Below, one piece after another: positions 8,074 through 16,150 of a stretch of DNA of 39,992 nucleotides. Position numbers and translations under genes: made by a program. The notes beneath the pieces are model-generated. The model saw only the letters and a list, made by a program, of their open reading frames with translations, ran no database searches and was not told where the DNA came from. The number at the start of each line of letters is the position of its first letter. Position 1 is the stretch's first letter. The DNA comes from Candidatus Omnitrophota bacterium (GTDB lineage Bacteria; Omnitrophota; Gorgyraeia; Velamenicoccales; Velamenicoccaceae), in NCBI GenBank assembly GCA_016235185.1, contig JACRLT010000025.1, forward strand, positions 1 through 39,992, read 5' to 3'.

Positions 8074-8166
8074 AACCAAGACAGGACCCCAATACAATAA
8101 TATTGTCTGCGCGCAGGGACACGCGCTGCGAAATAGCTGCCTAAAGCTAAAAAAATTCAGTTTGCG
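8074..8166 (+). repeat. Second copy of block 678-740 plus inverted arm
   Basis: 8074-8134 repeats 678-740 in the same orientation. It includes the stem GCGCG/CGCGC near 8109-8127. It is followed at 8149-8166 by AAAAAAATTCAGTTTGCG, the reverse complement of the arm at 7434-7450. It ends about 23 nt after the stop codon side of rluD. Confidence 0.7.
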
Positions 8167-8189
8167 TATAGGGGCTTGGATTGCGATGA

Positions 8190-9095
8190 CTAACTGATCT
8201 TTACGCCGGGAATTGCCGCTTTTAGCTCTAGCGGGAGCGGAGCAGAAAACTTCATAAACTTTTCCGTGGTAGGATGCGTAAACCCTAGGTCTATGGCATG
8301 AAGCGCCAGACGGATAAAATTCTTCTTTCTGCCATAAGTCATATCACCTAGGATCGGATGCCCCAAATAATTCAGGTGGACGCGCAGCTGATGGGTCCTT
8401 CCGGTTTGAGGAAATAACTCTACAGCGGTATAGAGCGGAAATCGTTTCAGGACTTTATAGTTCGTATGGGCCGCCTTGGAATCATCGCTGAAACTAACTG
8501 ACATTTTTTTGCGGTCTACCGAATGGCGCTTGATAGGGACGTCGATAACGCCTTCGTCAAATTCTATTTTTCCTTCGACAAGGGCGATATAACGACGGTC
8601 AATGGTATGTTTTTTGAATTGCTTAGACAACTCCATGTGGCTAGCATTATTTTTTGCAACCACCATAACACCGGAGGTGTCCTTATCCAGCCGGTGCACA
8701 ATACCTGGCCTCTGCGGGCTCAAGGTGGAAAGCTCGTTTGTGTGGAACAGGAGAGCATTCACAAGTGTGTGCGACTGGTTACCTGCCCCGGGGTGGACGA
8801 CCATACCGGAAGGTTTATTGATGACAATGATATCGCTGTCTTCATAAAGTATATCCAGGGGTATGTTTTCCTTATCTAGGGTTGTATTTTTGACTACGAG
8901 CGCCTGCCAGCGCACCTCATCATTTACTTTTAGCCTATAGTGGGGTTTGACCGGCTCATTGTTGACAAAGACCTGCTTGGAAAGGATGGAATCCTTGATA
9001 TGGGTCCTTGAAAAATCCGGCTCCTGCGACCTTAAAAAAATATCGATGCGCAGATTTGCCTCTTTGGGCGCGACTAAACGCTTCTTTTCTTCCAT
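8190..9095 (-). CDS. rluD: Pseudouridine synthase, RluA/RluD family
   Basis: A 301-residue enzyme that converts uridine to pseudouridine in RNA, most likely 23S rRNA. An N-terminal S4-type RNA-binding domain (about residues 12-60, with RIDIFL and KQVFVNNEPVK) is followed by the catalytic domain with HRLDKDTSG at 134-142; D137 is the catalytic aspartate. The late QTGRTHQLRVHL is also characteristic. I place the start at ATG 9095 (MEEKKRLVAP); the longer frame to 9149 only reads the end of lgt out of frame. It overlaps lgt by 22 nt. Which rRNA position it modifies (RluD versus RluC/RluA type) cannot be told from sequence by eye; presence of an S4 domain excludes a plain RluA. Confidence 0.88.
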   Translation of the reverse strand: MEEKKRLVAPKEANLRIDIFLRSQEPDFSRTHIKDSILSKQVFVNNEPVKPHYRLKVNDEVRWQALVVKNTTLDKENIPLDILYEDSDIIVINKPSGMVVHPGAGNQSHTLVNALLFHTNELSTLSPQRPGIVHRLDKDTSGVMVVAKNNASHMELSKQFKKHTIDRRYIALVEGKIEFDEGVIDVPIKRHSVDRKKMSVSFSDDSKAAHTNYKVLKRFPLYTAVELFPQTGRTHQLRVHLNYLGHPILGDMTYGRKKNFIRLALHAIDLGFTHPTTEKFMKFSAPLPLELKAAIPGVKIS

Positions 9096-9808
9096 GACAC
9101 AAAAAGGTAGCAAAAAATACCGACGATAAACAAACCTGCGCTTATCCACTGAAAAATGCTTAAATGAAAATAAAAAGGCCTTTCATCCCCGCGGATAAAC
9201 TCTGACATGAACCTTTGCACAGAGGCCAGAATGAGATACATTGAAAAGACCTGGCCCCCTTTGGCTCTCTTGCGCATAAACCGCAAGGCCAAAAAAATCA
9301 ACAAAAGAGTCAGTGAATCAAAGAGCTGTGAAGGCACCAGAGTACGGCCATGGACCGGAAAATAAATGCCCCACTGCGCTTCCCTGCCATAACAGCATCC
9401 GTTAAAAAAACATCCGAGCCTGCCTATTGCCTGCCCCAAAGCGACATAAGGGATAAAAAGGTCGATAGTAGAAACGACCGATAACTTTTTGTATCTCATA
9501 AAAATAAGCGCCGAAATTGCAGCGCCTATAAGCCCTCCGAACCAGACCAAGCCGCCATGATTGATCTTAAAAATTTCGGTAAGATCGCTTGCAAAATAAT
9601 CCCAATTTAAAAAAATATAAAATAGTCTGGCAGATACTATTCCGCTTATAAGCAATAGGACGCATAGGTTATAAATAACATCTTCGTTTTGTCCCGTTCG
9701 CTTGGCTTCTTTCGATAAAAGAACAGTTGAGACAATGAAAGCGATGGCTACAAAAACACCGTAGGTGTAGATCGTAAAAAAATTACACTTATAAAGGATG
9801 GGCAGCAT
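9074..9808 (-). CDS. lgt: Prolipoprotein diacylglyceryl transferase
   Basis: A 244-residue inner-membrane enzyme with about seven hydrophobic segments; it transfers diacylglycerol from phosphatidylglycerol to the lipobox cysteine, the first step of lipoprotein maturation. The Lgt signature is seen as GRLGCFFNGCCYGREAQWG near residues 129-147, preceded by HGGLVWFGGLIGA. Length is slightly shorter than E. coli Lgt but normal for many phyla. The ATG at 9808 directly abuts the lspA stop (TAAATG), so the two lipoprotein genes are coupled. Confidence 0.95.
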   Translation of the reverse strand: MLPILYKCNFFTIYTYGVFVAIAFIVSTVLLSKEAKRTGQNEDVIYNLCVLLLISGIVSARLFYIFLNWDYFASDLTEIFKINHGGLVWFGGLIGAAISALIFMRYKKLSVVSTIDLFIPYVALGQAIGRLGCFFNGCCYGREAQWGIYFPVHGRTLVPSQLFDSLTLLLIFLALRFMRKRAKGGQVFSMYLILASVQRFMSEFIRGDERPFYFHLSIFQWISAGLFIVGIFCYLFVSWKKRSV

Positions 9809-10285
9809 TTATTTCTCCTTTTTTCGTCCGCCGAAGAACATCTTCCAGCCTATCAAAATCGCACCTATAGTGATACACGAATCAGCCATGTTAAAAACAG
9901 GCCAGACCTGAAAATCCAAAAAATCGATGACATAGCCGAATCTTAAGCGGTCCAACAGATTGCCGCAGGCTCCACCAAGTATGAGCCCAAGAGAAACCTG
10001 TATTATCTTATCCGCTGCCTCAAAGCCAAGCATACTTTTCAAAAAGCGCGGCCGGCTAAGCATAAATATGATAGCACCTATGCACAAAATAGAGACGATA
10101 ACAAAAAATATCGCCCCTCCCTGTAAAATACTAAAGGCAGCGCCCTTATTATGCGTCAGGGTCAGGTGAAAAATACCTTTCAAAATAGGTAAAGACTCTA
10201 ATGGGGCAAGGAACTTATCAGCCAGATATTTTGTAACCTGGTCTGAAACAACAACCAAAAAAGATATAAGAATAGAAATAAGCAT
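9809..10285 (-). CDS. lspA: Lipoprotein signal peptidase (signal peptidase II)
   Basis: A 158-residue membrane aspartic protease with four hydrophobic segments that removes signal peptides from diacylglyceryl-prolipoproteins. The catalytic motifs are GNLLDRLRFGYVIDFLDF and FNMADSCI; the two aspartates (in VIDF and FNMAD) match the active-site pair of the family. I start at ATG 10285 (MLISILISF). The frame runs open to 10363, but that extension is translated from a triple hairpin repeat and is not LspA-like. No good Shine-Dalgarno precedes the ATG because the repeat (10293-10361) reaches to within a few bases. It directly precedes lgt, and follows the terminator after the traR-like gene. Confidence 0.93.
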   Translation of the reverse strand: MLISILISFLVVVSDQVTKYLADKFLAPLESLPILKGIFHLTLTHNKGAAFSILQGGAIFFVIVSILCIGAIIFMLSRPRFLKSMLGFEAADKIIQVSLGLILGGACGNLLDRLRFGYVIDFLDFQVWPVFNMADSCITIGAILIGWKMFFGGRKKEK

Positions 10286-10292
10286 GGAGGGA

Positions 10293-10361
10293 TTGGTATG
10301 CCGCTTTCTGCGGCTTATACCCAACCCAATCGGAATGGGTTGGTATGCCGCTTTCTGCGGC
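10293..10361 (-). repeat. Triple hairpin with 22-bp direct repeat upstream of lspA
   Basis: A 22-bp sequence ending in the hairpin GCCGC-TTTCT-GCGGC occurs exactly at 10293-10314 and 10340-10361 (period 47 bp). Between them CCAACCCA (10321-10328) pairs with TGGGTTGG (10336-10343). The block touches the lspA start region and so sits in its translation initiation region. Confidence 0.8.
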
Positions 10362-10368
10362 AAAAATT

Positions 10369-10397
10369 AAGGCAGGCCGCTATAACAGGCCTGCCTT
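10369..10397 (-). terminator. Rho-independent terminator after the traR-like gene
   Basis: Stem AAGGCAGGCC (10369-10378) with GGCCTGCCTT (10388-10397), 9-nt loop. On the minus strand the stem is followed by AATTTTT; on the plus strand by TTGT, so it acts best on leftward transcription. It separates the traR-like gene from lspA. Confidence 0.75.
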
Positions 10398-10420
10398 TTG
10401 TCTTTAACTTCTATTGGATC

Positions 10421-10810
10421 TCAAATCTTTTTTTCCTTGTTCTGCTGACACTTTAGGCAAAGCGTAGCATAAGGAACAGCCTTAAGCCTGATCTTTGAAA
10501 TTGGCTTCTTACAGGTCTCGCATGAACCAAAGCCGCCTTCTTCAAGCTTGCCAAGAGCATGGTTGATCTCATTTAATACAGTTCTCTCTTTTGAAGCAAG
10601 GCCCAAAGAAAACTCCCGGTCATAATTATCCGTAGCCACATCAGCCATATGAAATGTATAACCTGAAATATCTCCTGAAGCGTCTTTCTGGGATTTCTTT
10701 AAGGTCTCTTCGGAAATATGGCTGATATCGCCAAGAAGCTCTTCCCTCTTATCAAGCAAGAGGTTCTTGTAAATCTTAGCTGTCTTTTTATCAAGTTTTT
10801 TTGACTTCAC
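10421..10810 (-). CDS. TraR/DksA-family zinc finger protein
   Basis: A 129-residue protein. The first about 90 residues are mainly helical and charged (coiled-coil-like, EELLGDISHISEETLKK), then comes a four-cysteine zinc finger: C97-E-T-C100 and C118-L-K-C121, the DksA/TraR C4 type. Family members bind the secondary channel of RNA polymerase or act as general stress/regulatory factors. I choose GTG 10810 because AAGGAGG (10819-10825) lies exactly 8 nt before it; the open frame to 10870 has no such signal. It has its own promoter and a terminator, so it can be expressed apart from ileS and lspA. Position between ileS and lspA is, from memory, common in several phyla. Confidence 0.88.
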   Translation of the reverse strand: MKSKKLDKKTAKIYKNLLLDKREELLGDISHISEETLKKSQKDASGDISGYTFHMADVATDNYDREFSLGLASKERTVLNEINHALGKLEEGGFGSCETCKKPISKIRLKAVPYATLCLKCQQNKEKKI

Positions 10811-10818
10811 TTTTAAAA

Positions 10819-10825
10819 CCTCCTT
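10819..10825 (-). promoter_or_regulatory. Shine-Dalgarno that decides the traR-like start
   Basis: AAGGAGG on the minus strand, 8 nt before GTG 10810. It lies inside the longer open frame, whose upstream ATG has no comparable site. Confidence 0.75.
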
Positions 10826-10870
10826 AAAAAACCGGCTTTTCTTCCGAAACGTGCTTTCTAAAACTGACAA

Positions 10871-10899
10871 ATTATATATTGAAACAAAAAATAAAGCAA
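10871..10899 (-). promoter_or_regulatory. Probable promoter of the traR-like gene
   Basis: TTGCTT (10894-10899), a 17-nt AT-rich spacer and TATAAT (10871-10876) on the minus strand, in the short gap after ileS. Predicted leader of about 55 nt before GTG 10810. Confidence 0.55.
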
Positions 10900-10906
10900 T
10901 ATTTAT

Positions 10907-13684
10907 TTACATTATCGCCTCTATACAGCGGCCGCATAGGCCTGGATAATCTTTGACGGCGTCAACCTCGGTGCCGTAATTCCAGCATCTAACGCACTTC
11001 TTGCCTTGCGCCCTGGAAACCGATATCTCGTAAGGTGTCGCGATATTGGCGTCTATATTCAACAAGACCTGCGATACAATAAAAATATAAGGCAAAAATT
11101 TTGCATGTTCCGCAAATACCGCTAAGATCTTCTCATCCTTGAATGTTAAAACGACTTTTGCCTCAAGAGAACTGCCTATCTCTCCCTTAGCCCTTCTGTC
11201 TTCAAGCGCCTTAAGCACAGTTGGCCTGAAATCTAAGATCTCGGAGATCCCTTTGACTTCGTTCTCCTTTACGCAAAACTGGCCGGGTATTTTCGGCCAA
11301 GAACACAAGTGAATGCTCTCATGGATCTCGTCAGCTTCAAGGCGCATGCACTTGTAGATCTCTTCGGCCGTAAAAGGCAGGACCGGCGCGATAAGCCTGG
11401 TCAGGCTTTTTAAGATCTCATAAAGCGCTGTCTGCGCAGAACGCCGCAATTTCGATCTCTTACCGGCAGTATAGAGCCTGTCCTTTAAAAGATCCAGGTA
11501 AAGCGAAGACATGTCTTCGTTGCAGAAGCTGTATATCCTCTGGAAGACATGATAGAACTTGTACGTATCATACCCTTCTGTCACATCGTCTATCAATTTC
11601 GAAAGTTTGTGAAGCGCCCAACGGTCGATGACAAGCATCTCGGAACCCGCCAATCTGTCTTCATCGGGATTAAAATCGCTCAAGTTCCCTAAAAGAAAAC
11701 GCACGGTATTGCGTATCTTGCGATAAGCATCCGTTATGAACGTCAGGATCTCTTTTGATATCCTTACATCCTCGTTATAGTCGCTCGAACACACCCAGAG
11801 CCTCAAGATATCAGCGCCGCTATCCTTTATGATCTCCTGGGGCGCGACTACATTGCCCAGAGATTTGGACATCTTGCGCCCCTCGCCGTCGACAACAAAA
11901 CCGTGCGTGAGGACGGATCCAAAAGGAGGTTTGTTGTCAATGCCCATAGAGGCTATTAAAGATGCCTGGAACCACCCGCGGTGCTGGTCAGAACCTTCCA
12001 GATAAAGATCCGCAGGAAGTTTCATGCCGGGTTTGCCTTTTAAAACAGCCTGATGGCTGACGCCGGAATCAAACCAAACGTCTAAGATGTCTGTGGATTT
12101 TTCAAATTCGTTATGGCCGCAGGGACATTTAAAATTCTGCGGCATAAAGGCGGATACATCGCTATTAAACCACGCATCAGTCCCTTCCTGCAAAGCGTAA
12201 TCAGCCACTTTTTCAATGATCCTATCGTCTAAAATATGGGTACTGCATTTTTTACATATGACAGCCGGTATAGGCACGCCCCAAAATCTCTGGCGCGAAA
12301 GGCACCAATCGGGCCTGTTTTCCACCATCGCAGAGATACGCTCCTGTCCCGACGGCGGTATCCAGGCAATATCTTCCTTGATACTGCGTAATAGGTCCTG
12401 CCTTAAATGATTGTGGTCAATCTTTAAAAACCACTGGTGTGTAGCCCGGAAAATAATTGGATTTTTGCAGCGCCAGCAATGCGGGTACGCATGTTTAACC
12501 TTACCTCTTGCCTGGAGATTGCCGAGCGCTTTTAATTTCTCGATGATAAGCTCATTAGCTTTAAAAACATGCTGGCCGCTGAATTCCTGCACTGTCTGGT
12601 CAAAACAACCGCGCTCATTGACAGGCATCACCACTTCAAGGCGGTATTTTAGGCCTGTCATAAAATCTTCCTGGCCATGGCCGGGCGCGATGTGTACGCA
12701 TCCTGTGCCGTCTTCTTTTGAGACGTAATCCGCCAGGACTACTTTGCCTTCACGCAAACCAAACGGATGTTTATATGAAACACCTTCCAGATCCCTGCCC
12801 TTGGCCGTAAACAGGATCGACTCGTCTGTAAAACCAAACTTTTCTTTAAGCAAACTATAATACAGCTCCTTTGCCAGGATCACGATCGCGTTATTATGCA
12901 ATATGCCAAGATATTCCAGATCCGGATGCACAGCCACAGCCACGTTTGCAAGCAAGGTCCATGGCGTTGTCGTCCAGATCATAATGTGGGCTTTAGGCTC
13001 AAAAGGCACGCCCAGCTTCTTTGTCATCTCGTCTTTTTTGAGTTCGAACCTCACAAAGACAGAATCTGACTCGTGGTCTTCGTACTCGACCTCTGCTTCA
13101 GCCAGGGCTGTCTCGCACTTGAAACACCAGTTGACGGGCTTAAGGCCCCTATATACAAAACCTTTTTTTACAAGTTGGGCAAAAGACTTTAATATCGCGT
13201 GTTCATAGCCGCGGTCCAGCGTAAGATAAGGCTTATCCCAATCACTGACTATCCCCAGGCGTTTGAACTCCTCTTTCTGTATATCGACGAACTTTACGGC
13301 ATAATCATGGGCTTTTTTCCGAAAACTCACTCGGTCTATCTGGTCCTTGGTTATCTTTAATTCCTTAAAAAGCTGATGTTCGACTGGCAGGCCGTGGCAG
13401 TCCCATCCCGGGATATATGGCGCGTCATACCCGCGCATGGATTTATACCGGACTATTATGTCTTTCAAGATCTTATTTAAGGCATGGCCTATATGTATAT
13501 GGCCGTTTGCATACGGCGGGCCGTCGTGAAGGATAAAGAGCTTGCGGCCTTTATCGAATTCACGCAGCCGTTTATAAATATCCAGCTTCTCCCATTCGGC
13601 CAAGAGTAGCGGCTCTCGCGCAGCGAGATTGGCCTTCATGGGAAAATCAGTCTGCGGAAGATTTAAGGTGTTTTTATAATCCAT
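10907..13684 (-). CDS. ileS: Isoleucyl-tRNA synthetase
   Basis: A 925-residue class I aminoacyl-tRNA synthetase charging tRNA-Ile. HIGH is present at residues 64-67 (GHIHIGHALNK), KMSKS near residue 600 (GRKMSKSLGN), the editing (CP1) domain with TTTPWTLLANVAVAVHP near 240, and a C-terminal zinc site with CVRCWNYG and CGRC. Length is typical for the bacterial type. The start ATG 13684 lies 5 nt after the mtnP stop, so it belongs to the long dcw-derived transcript. Nothing looks truncated. Confidence 0.97.
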   Translation of the reverse strand: MDYKNTLNLPQTDFPMKANLAAREPLLLAEWEKLDIYKRLREFDKGRKLFILHDGPPYANGHIHIGHALNKILKDIIVRYKSMRGYDAPYIPGWDCHGLPVEHQLFKELKITKDQIDRVSFRKKAHDYAVKFVDIQKEEFKRLGIVSDWDKPYLTLDRGYEHAILKSFAQLVKKGFVYRGLKPVNWCFKCETALAEAEVEYEDHESDSVFVRFELKKDEMTKKLGVPFEPKAHIMIWTTTPWTLLANVAVAVHPDLEYLGILHNNAIVILAKELYYSLLKEKFGFTDESILFTAKGRDLEGVSYKHPFGLREGKVVLADYVSKEDGTGCVHIAPGHGQEDFMTGLKYRLEVVMPVNERGCFDQTVQEFSGQHVFKANELIIEKLKALGNLQARGKVKHAYPHCWRCKNPIIFRATHQWFLKIDHNHLRQDLLRSIKEDIAWIPPSGQERISAMVENRPDWCLSRQRFWGVPIPAVICKKCSTHILDDRIIEKVADYALQEGTDAWFNSDVSAFMPQNFKCPCGHNEFEKSTDILDVWFDSGVSHQAVLKGKPGMKLPADLYLEGSDQHRGWFQASLIASMGIDNKPPFGSVLTHGFVVDGEGRKMSKSLGNVVAPQEIIKDSGADILRLWVCSSDYNEDVRISKEILTFITDAYRKIRNTVRFLLGNLSDFNPDEDRLAGSEMLVIDRWALHKLSKLIDDVTEGYDTYKFYHVFQRIYSFCNEDMSSLYLDLLKDRLYTAGKRSKLRRSAQTALYEILKSLTRLIAPVLPFTAEEIYKCMRLEADEIHESIHLCSWPKIPGQFCVKENEVKGISEILDFRPTVLKALEDRRAKGEIGSSLEAKVVLTFKDEKILAVFAEHAKFLPYIFIVSQVLLNIDANIATPYEISVSRAQGKKCVRCWNYGTEVDAVKDYPGLCGRCIEAIM

Positions 13685-13689
13685 ATCCG

Positions 13690-14547
13690 TTACATGTATT
13701 TGCTGATAATTGGGGCCAATTTCTTTTTAATGCCCGGCGCAACAGCGTCTTTCTGCGTGACGATCGCGTATTTTAATGAATTAGCACAACCGCACGTGCA
13801 CGGCGCTCCAAGATGGGATACGACTTCTTTTAATAGATGCTTGGAATTCTCGGCATTCTTTGTCAGGTTAGCGATCACCATCTCGACTGTCACAGACTCC
13901 TGTGACTCATACCAGCAATCATAATCCGTTATAGCGGCAATAGTGGCATAGCACATCTCTGCCTCACGCGCTAACCTTGCCTCGGCGATATTCGTCATGC
14001 CGATGATATCCATGCCCCACGAACGGTACAGGTTAGACTCGGCTTTTGTGGAAAACGCAGGGCCTTCCATATTAAGGTAAATCCCGCCCATATGGATATT
14101 CAAATTCAGTTTTTTAGCGGATTCATAGATGCTCTTTGCCAGGCCTTTGCACACTGGCTGGGCAAAACTTACATGCGCGACTATCCCGCCTTTGAAGAAT
14201 GACATTTCGCGCGCATTGTTCGTCCTGTCTACGAATTGATCGGGCAATACAAAATCCAAAGGTTTGAGCTCCTTTTTTAAAGAACCGCAGGCAGAAACCG
14301 ATATAAGGCGCTCTACCCTTAGTTTTTTCATGCCGAAAATATTCGCCCTGTAATTGATCTCCGATGGGCTGATAGTATGCTTTGAGCCATGGCGAGGCAA
14401 AAAGACAACCTCTGCTCCGTTCAACTCTCCTATGCGGTACACATCAGAAGGCGCACCAAATGGCGTATTGACCTTTTTTTCTTTCAGGTTTTTTAATCCT
14501 TCGATCTTATAAACTCCGCTGCCGCCGATAATACCGATCTTACTCAT
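13690..14547 (-). CDS. mtnP: 5'-methylthioadenosine phosphorylase (purine nucleoside phosphorylase family 2)
   Basis: A 285-residue trimeric-type nucleoside phosphorylase. Seen: N-terminal IGIIGGSGVY, phosphate-binding LPRHG near residue 50, base/nucleoside site NMEGPAFSTKAES near 160, and MTNIAEARLAREAEMCYATIA followed by TDYDCW, close to the human MTAP arrangement. It splits methylthioadenosine (from polyamine or related synthesis) into adenine and methylthioribose-1-phosphate; a methylthioinosine or general purine specificity cannot be excluded. A good GGAGG lies 6 nt before ATG 14547. It is an unrelated metabolic gene between proC and ileS. Confidence 0.9.
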   Translation of the reverse strand: MSKIGIIGGSGVYKIEGLKNLKEKKVNTPFGAPSDVYRIGELNGAEVVFLPRHGSKHTISPSEINYRANIFGMKKLRVERLISVSACGSLKKELKPLDFVLPDQFVDRTNNAREMSFFKGGIVAHVSFAQPVCKGLAKSIYESAKKLNLNIHMGGIYLNMEGPAFSTKAESNLYRSWGMDIIGMTNIAEARLAREAEMCYATIAAITDYDCWYESQESVTVEMVIANLTKNAENSKHLLKEVVSHLGAPCTCGCANSLKYAIVTQKDAVAPGIKKKLAPIISKYM

Positions 14548-14558
14548 TAAATCCTCCT

Positions 14559-14594
14559 AGTCACCAAGTCACAAGACACCAGTCACAAGTTAAT
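14559..14594 (+). repeat. GTCACAAG-type short repeat, downstream side of proC
   Basis: Units GTCACCAA, GTCACAAG, ACACCA, GTCACAAG follow each other in the gap between mtnP and proC and run over the proC stop codon. A related array in the opposite orientation covers the proC start (15407-15430: minus strand GTCACAAGTCACAG...ACAAGTT). Confidence 0.55.
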
Positions 14595-15432
14595 TCTTGG
14601 ACAACTCCTCCGCGCGACGCGCCGCCGCCCTAACCGCCAACGACAGAGCTTCCGCGGTTTTGCCTTTTTGTTCCAGAACTTTTATACCAGCTTCCGTTGT
14701 TCCGCCTTTGGAGCAAACCTTCTTAATGAAAACATCCCTGTCGAAATTCAACTTCAGGATCTTCAAGGTCCCTTCGATCGTCTTTTGAGCCATAGTTTCA
14801 GCCGCAGACCTTTGGAAACCGAACGCGAGAGCCTCTTGGACAAAAACATCGCGGATCTGTTCTGTGGTCAGGTCTGTCATCACGTATGCCACGAAGGCCG
14901 GACCGCTGCCACAAATCGCCGTAAACGCGTTCATAAGATTTTCGTCGATCGGAACAACAGTCCCGATCGAATCGAAAATTTCTTCGACGGCTTTTTTCTG
15001 CAACGGGAGAACAGATAAATTAATAGAACTCCCTGTTGTCGAGGCCTGAACCAAAGCATTCAGGTTCGGCATGGCCCTGACGATCGGAACCTCGGCGCCT
15101 ATCTTAGAAGCTAAATATTCCAAGGTTTTGCCTGCAGCGATCGATACAACCAATTTATCCCTGCATCCTTTCAGAAGATCCAAAATATTGTCGATGTCCT
15201 GGGGCTTGACCGCAATAATGACAATATCGCTTTTTTCGATCAGCTCAAACGCCGAAGCCGCGCCGCCAACCTTAAATCCTTTGATCAAGCTTTCTTGTTT
15301 GGCGGTTTCCCTGTCAAAAACAATAATTCTACCCGGCCCCACGGTTTTGGCTAGATTTTCAACCAATGCCGTGCCCATATTGCCGCAGCCAATGATCCCA
15401 ATCTTCAACTTGTGTACTGTGACTTGTGACAT
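14590..15432 (-). CDS. proC: Pyrroline-5-carboxylate reductase
   Basis: A 280-residue NAD(P)H enzyme for the last step of proline synthesis. It begins with the Rossmann motif IGIIGCGNMGTALVENLAK, has VVSIAAGKTLEYL and VRAMPNLNALV in the middle, and the C-terminal signature SKGGTTEAGIKVLE. The start is set at ATG 15432, just after the yggS stop (15437), with GGAGAGG about 9 nt upstream inside yggS; the 8 residues before the Rossmann strand (SQVTVHK) are unusual and are encoded by a small repeat (15407-15430) that recurs in inverted form downstream of the gene at 14559-14594. Confidence 0.95.
   Translation of the reverse strand: MSQVTVHKLKIGIIGCGNMGTALVENLAKTVGPGRIIVFDRETAKQESLIKGFKVGGAASAFELIEKSDIVIIAVKPQDIDNILDLLKGCRDKLVVSIAAGKTLEYLASKIGAEVPIVRAMPNLNALVQASTTGSSINLSVLPLQKKAVEEIFDSIGTVVPIDENLMNAFTAICGSGPAFVAYVMTDLTTEQIRDVFVQEALAFGFQRSAAETMAQKTIEGTLKILKLNFDRDVFIKKVCSKGGTTEAGIKVLEQKGKTAEALSLAVRAAARRAEELSKN
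15407..15430 (-). repeat. GTCACAAG-type short repeat over the proC start
   Basis: Minus-strand GTCACAAGTCACAGTACACA plus AGTT encodes the non-conserved first residues of ProC. It is the inverted counterpart of the array at 14559-14594. Confidence 0.5.
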
Positions 15433-15436
15433 ACGA

Positions 15437-16144
15437 CTATTTGTTCCTCTCCCCAAAAATACCGCGGCCGACCCTGACCATTGTCGCGCCTTCCTGTATT
15501 GCTATTTCAAAATCTCCGGTCATGCCCATAGATAAAATCCGAAACCCGAAATCCGAAATCCGAAGTCTATTCAATTCGTCCAGAAGACTTTTCAAACGCG
15601 AAAAATAGGGACGCGCTTGCTCAGGATCAGAGACCGCAGGCGCAATCGTCATCAAGCCCTTAACGTTGATATTCCTAAAAGATAAAATTTCTCTGGCTGC
15701 GTATAAGGCTTCATCCGGAGGAAACCCGAATTTTGTGGTTTCCGGAGATGTCTTGACCTCAAGAAGGATATCCTGGACCTTTGAAACCTTCTTAGCCTCT
15801 CTGTCTATCTCCTGCGCCAGGCGCAAACTGTCTACTGAATGAATCAACTCAAAAAGCCTTACGGCATCTTTAGCCTTGTTAGTCTGCAGGTGGCCTATCA
15901 TATGCCAGATAATGCGCCGGCCTTTTGATTTAGCGTAGGCGTTGACCGGTTCAAATTTTAAAAGGGCCTCCTGAATCCTATTTTCGCCTATATGCTTGAG
16001 CCCGGAGTCTATTGCTTCAAAGATCAAAGGCAGCTCTATGCCTTTTGTGACACCGACAAGCGTAATTCCAAAAGGGTCACGGCCGGCGCCCACGGCTGCT
16101 CTTTCTATTGCATTACGGCAAAACTCCAGGTTTCGAGCGACCAT
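15437..16144 (-). CDS. yggS: YggS/PROSC-family PLP homeostasis protein
   Basis: A 235-residue single-domain TIM-barrel protein that binds pyridoxal phosphate and buffers PLP and amino acid pools; no catalytic reaction is established for the family. The PLP lysine is K34 in VGVTKG; GENRIQEAL, IWHMIGHLQTNKAKDAVRLF, SPETTKFGF, GLMTIAP, LSMGMTGDFEIAI and GATMVRVGRGIFG are all family blocks. A 28-bp heptanucleotide repeat (15536-15563) encodes ISDFGFRI just before LSMGM, replacing an otherwise variable loop. The gene sits 6 nt after ftsA; yggS next to division genes is common in bacteria. Confidence 0.95.
   Translation of the reverse strand: MVARNLEFCRNAIERAAVGAGRDPFGITLVGVTKGIELPLIFEAIDSGLKHIGENRIQEALLKFEPVNAYAKSKGRRIIWHMIGHLQTNKAKDAVRLFELIHSVDSLRLAQEIDREAKKVSKVQDILLEVKTSPETTKFGFPPDEALYAAREILSFRNINVKGLMTIAPAVSDPEQARPYFSRLKSLLDELNRLRISDFGFRILSMGMTGDFEIAIQEGATMVRVGRGIFGERNK
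15536..15563 (-). repeat. Heptanucleotide tandem repeat inside yggS
   Basis: Four 7-bp units on the plus strand: AATCCGA, AACCCGA, AATCCGA, AATCCGA. It lies in frame now, but loss or gain of one unit would shift the reading frame close to the end of yggS. Confidence 0.85.
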
Positions 16145-16150
16145 CTCTCC

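Noticed and set aside
7833-8100. Open frames in the GC-rich block
   Set aside because: Frames on both strands are open only because of high GC and the 25-bp tandem palindrome; peptides are Arg/Ala/Gly repeats.
473-8166. CRISPR array
   Set aside because: Repeats are few, of unequal spacing and internally palindromic, with no regular spacers and no cas genes nearby.
10286-10363. N-terminal extension of lspA
   Set aside because: It is translated hairpin repeat and unlike any LspA N-terminus.
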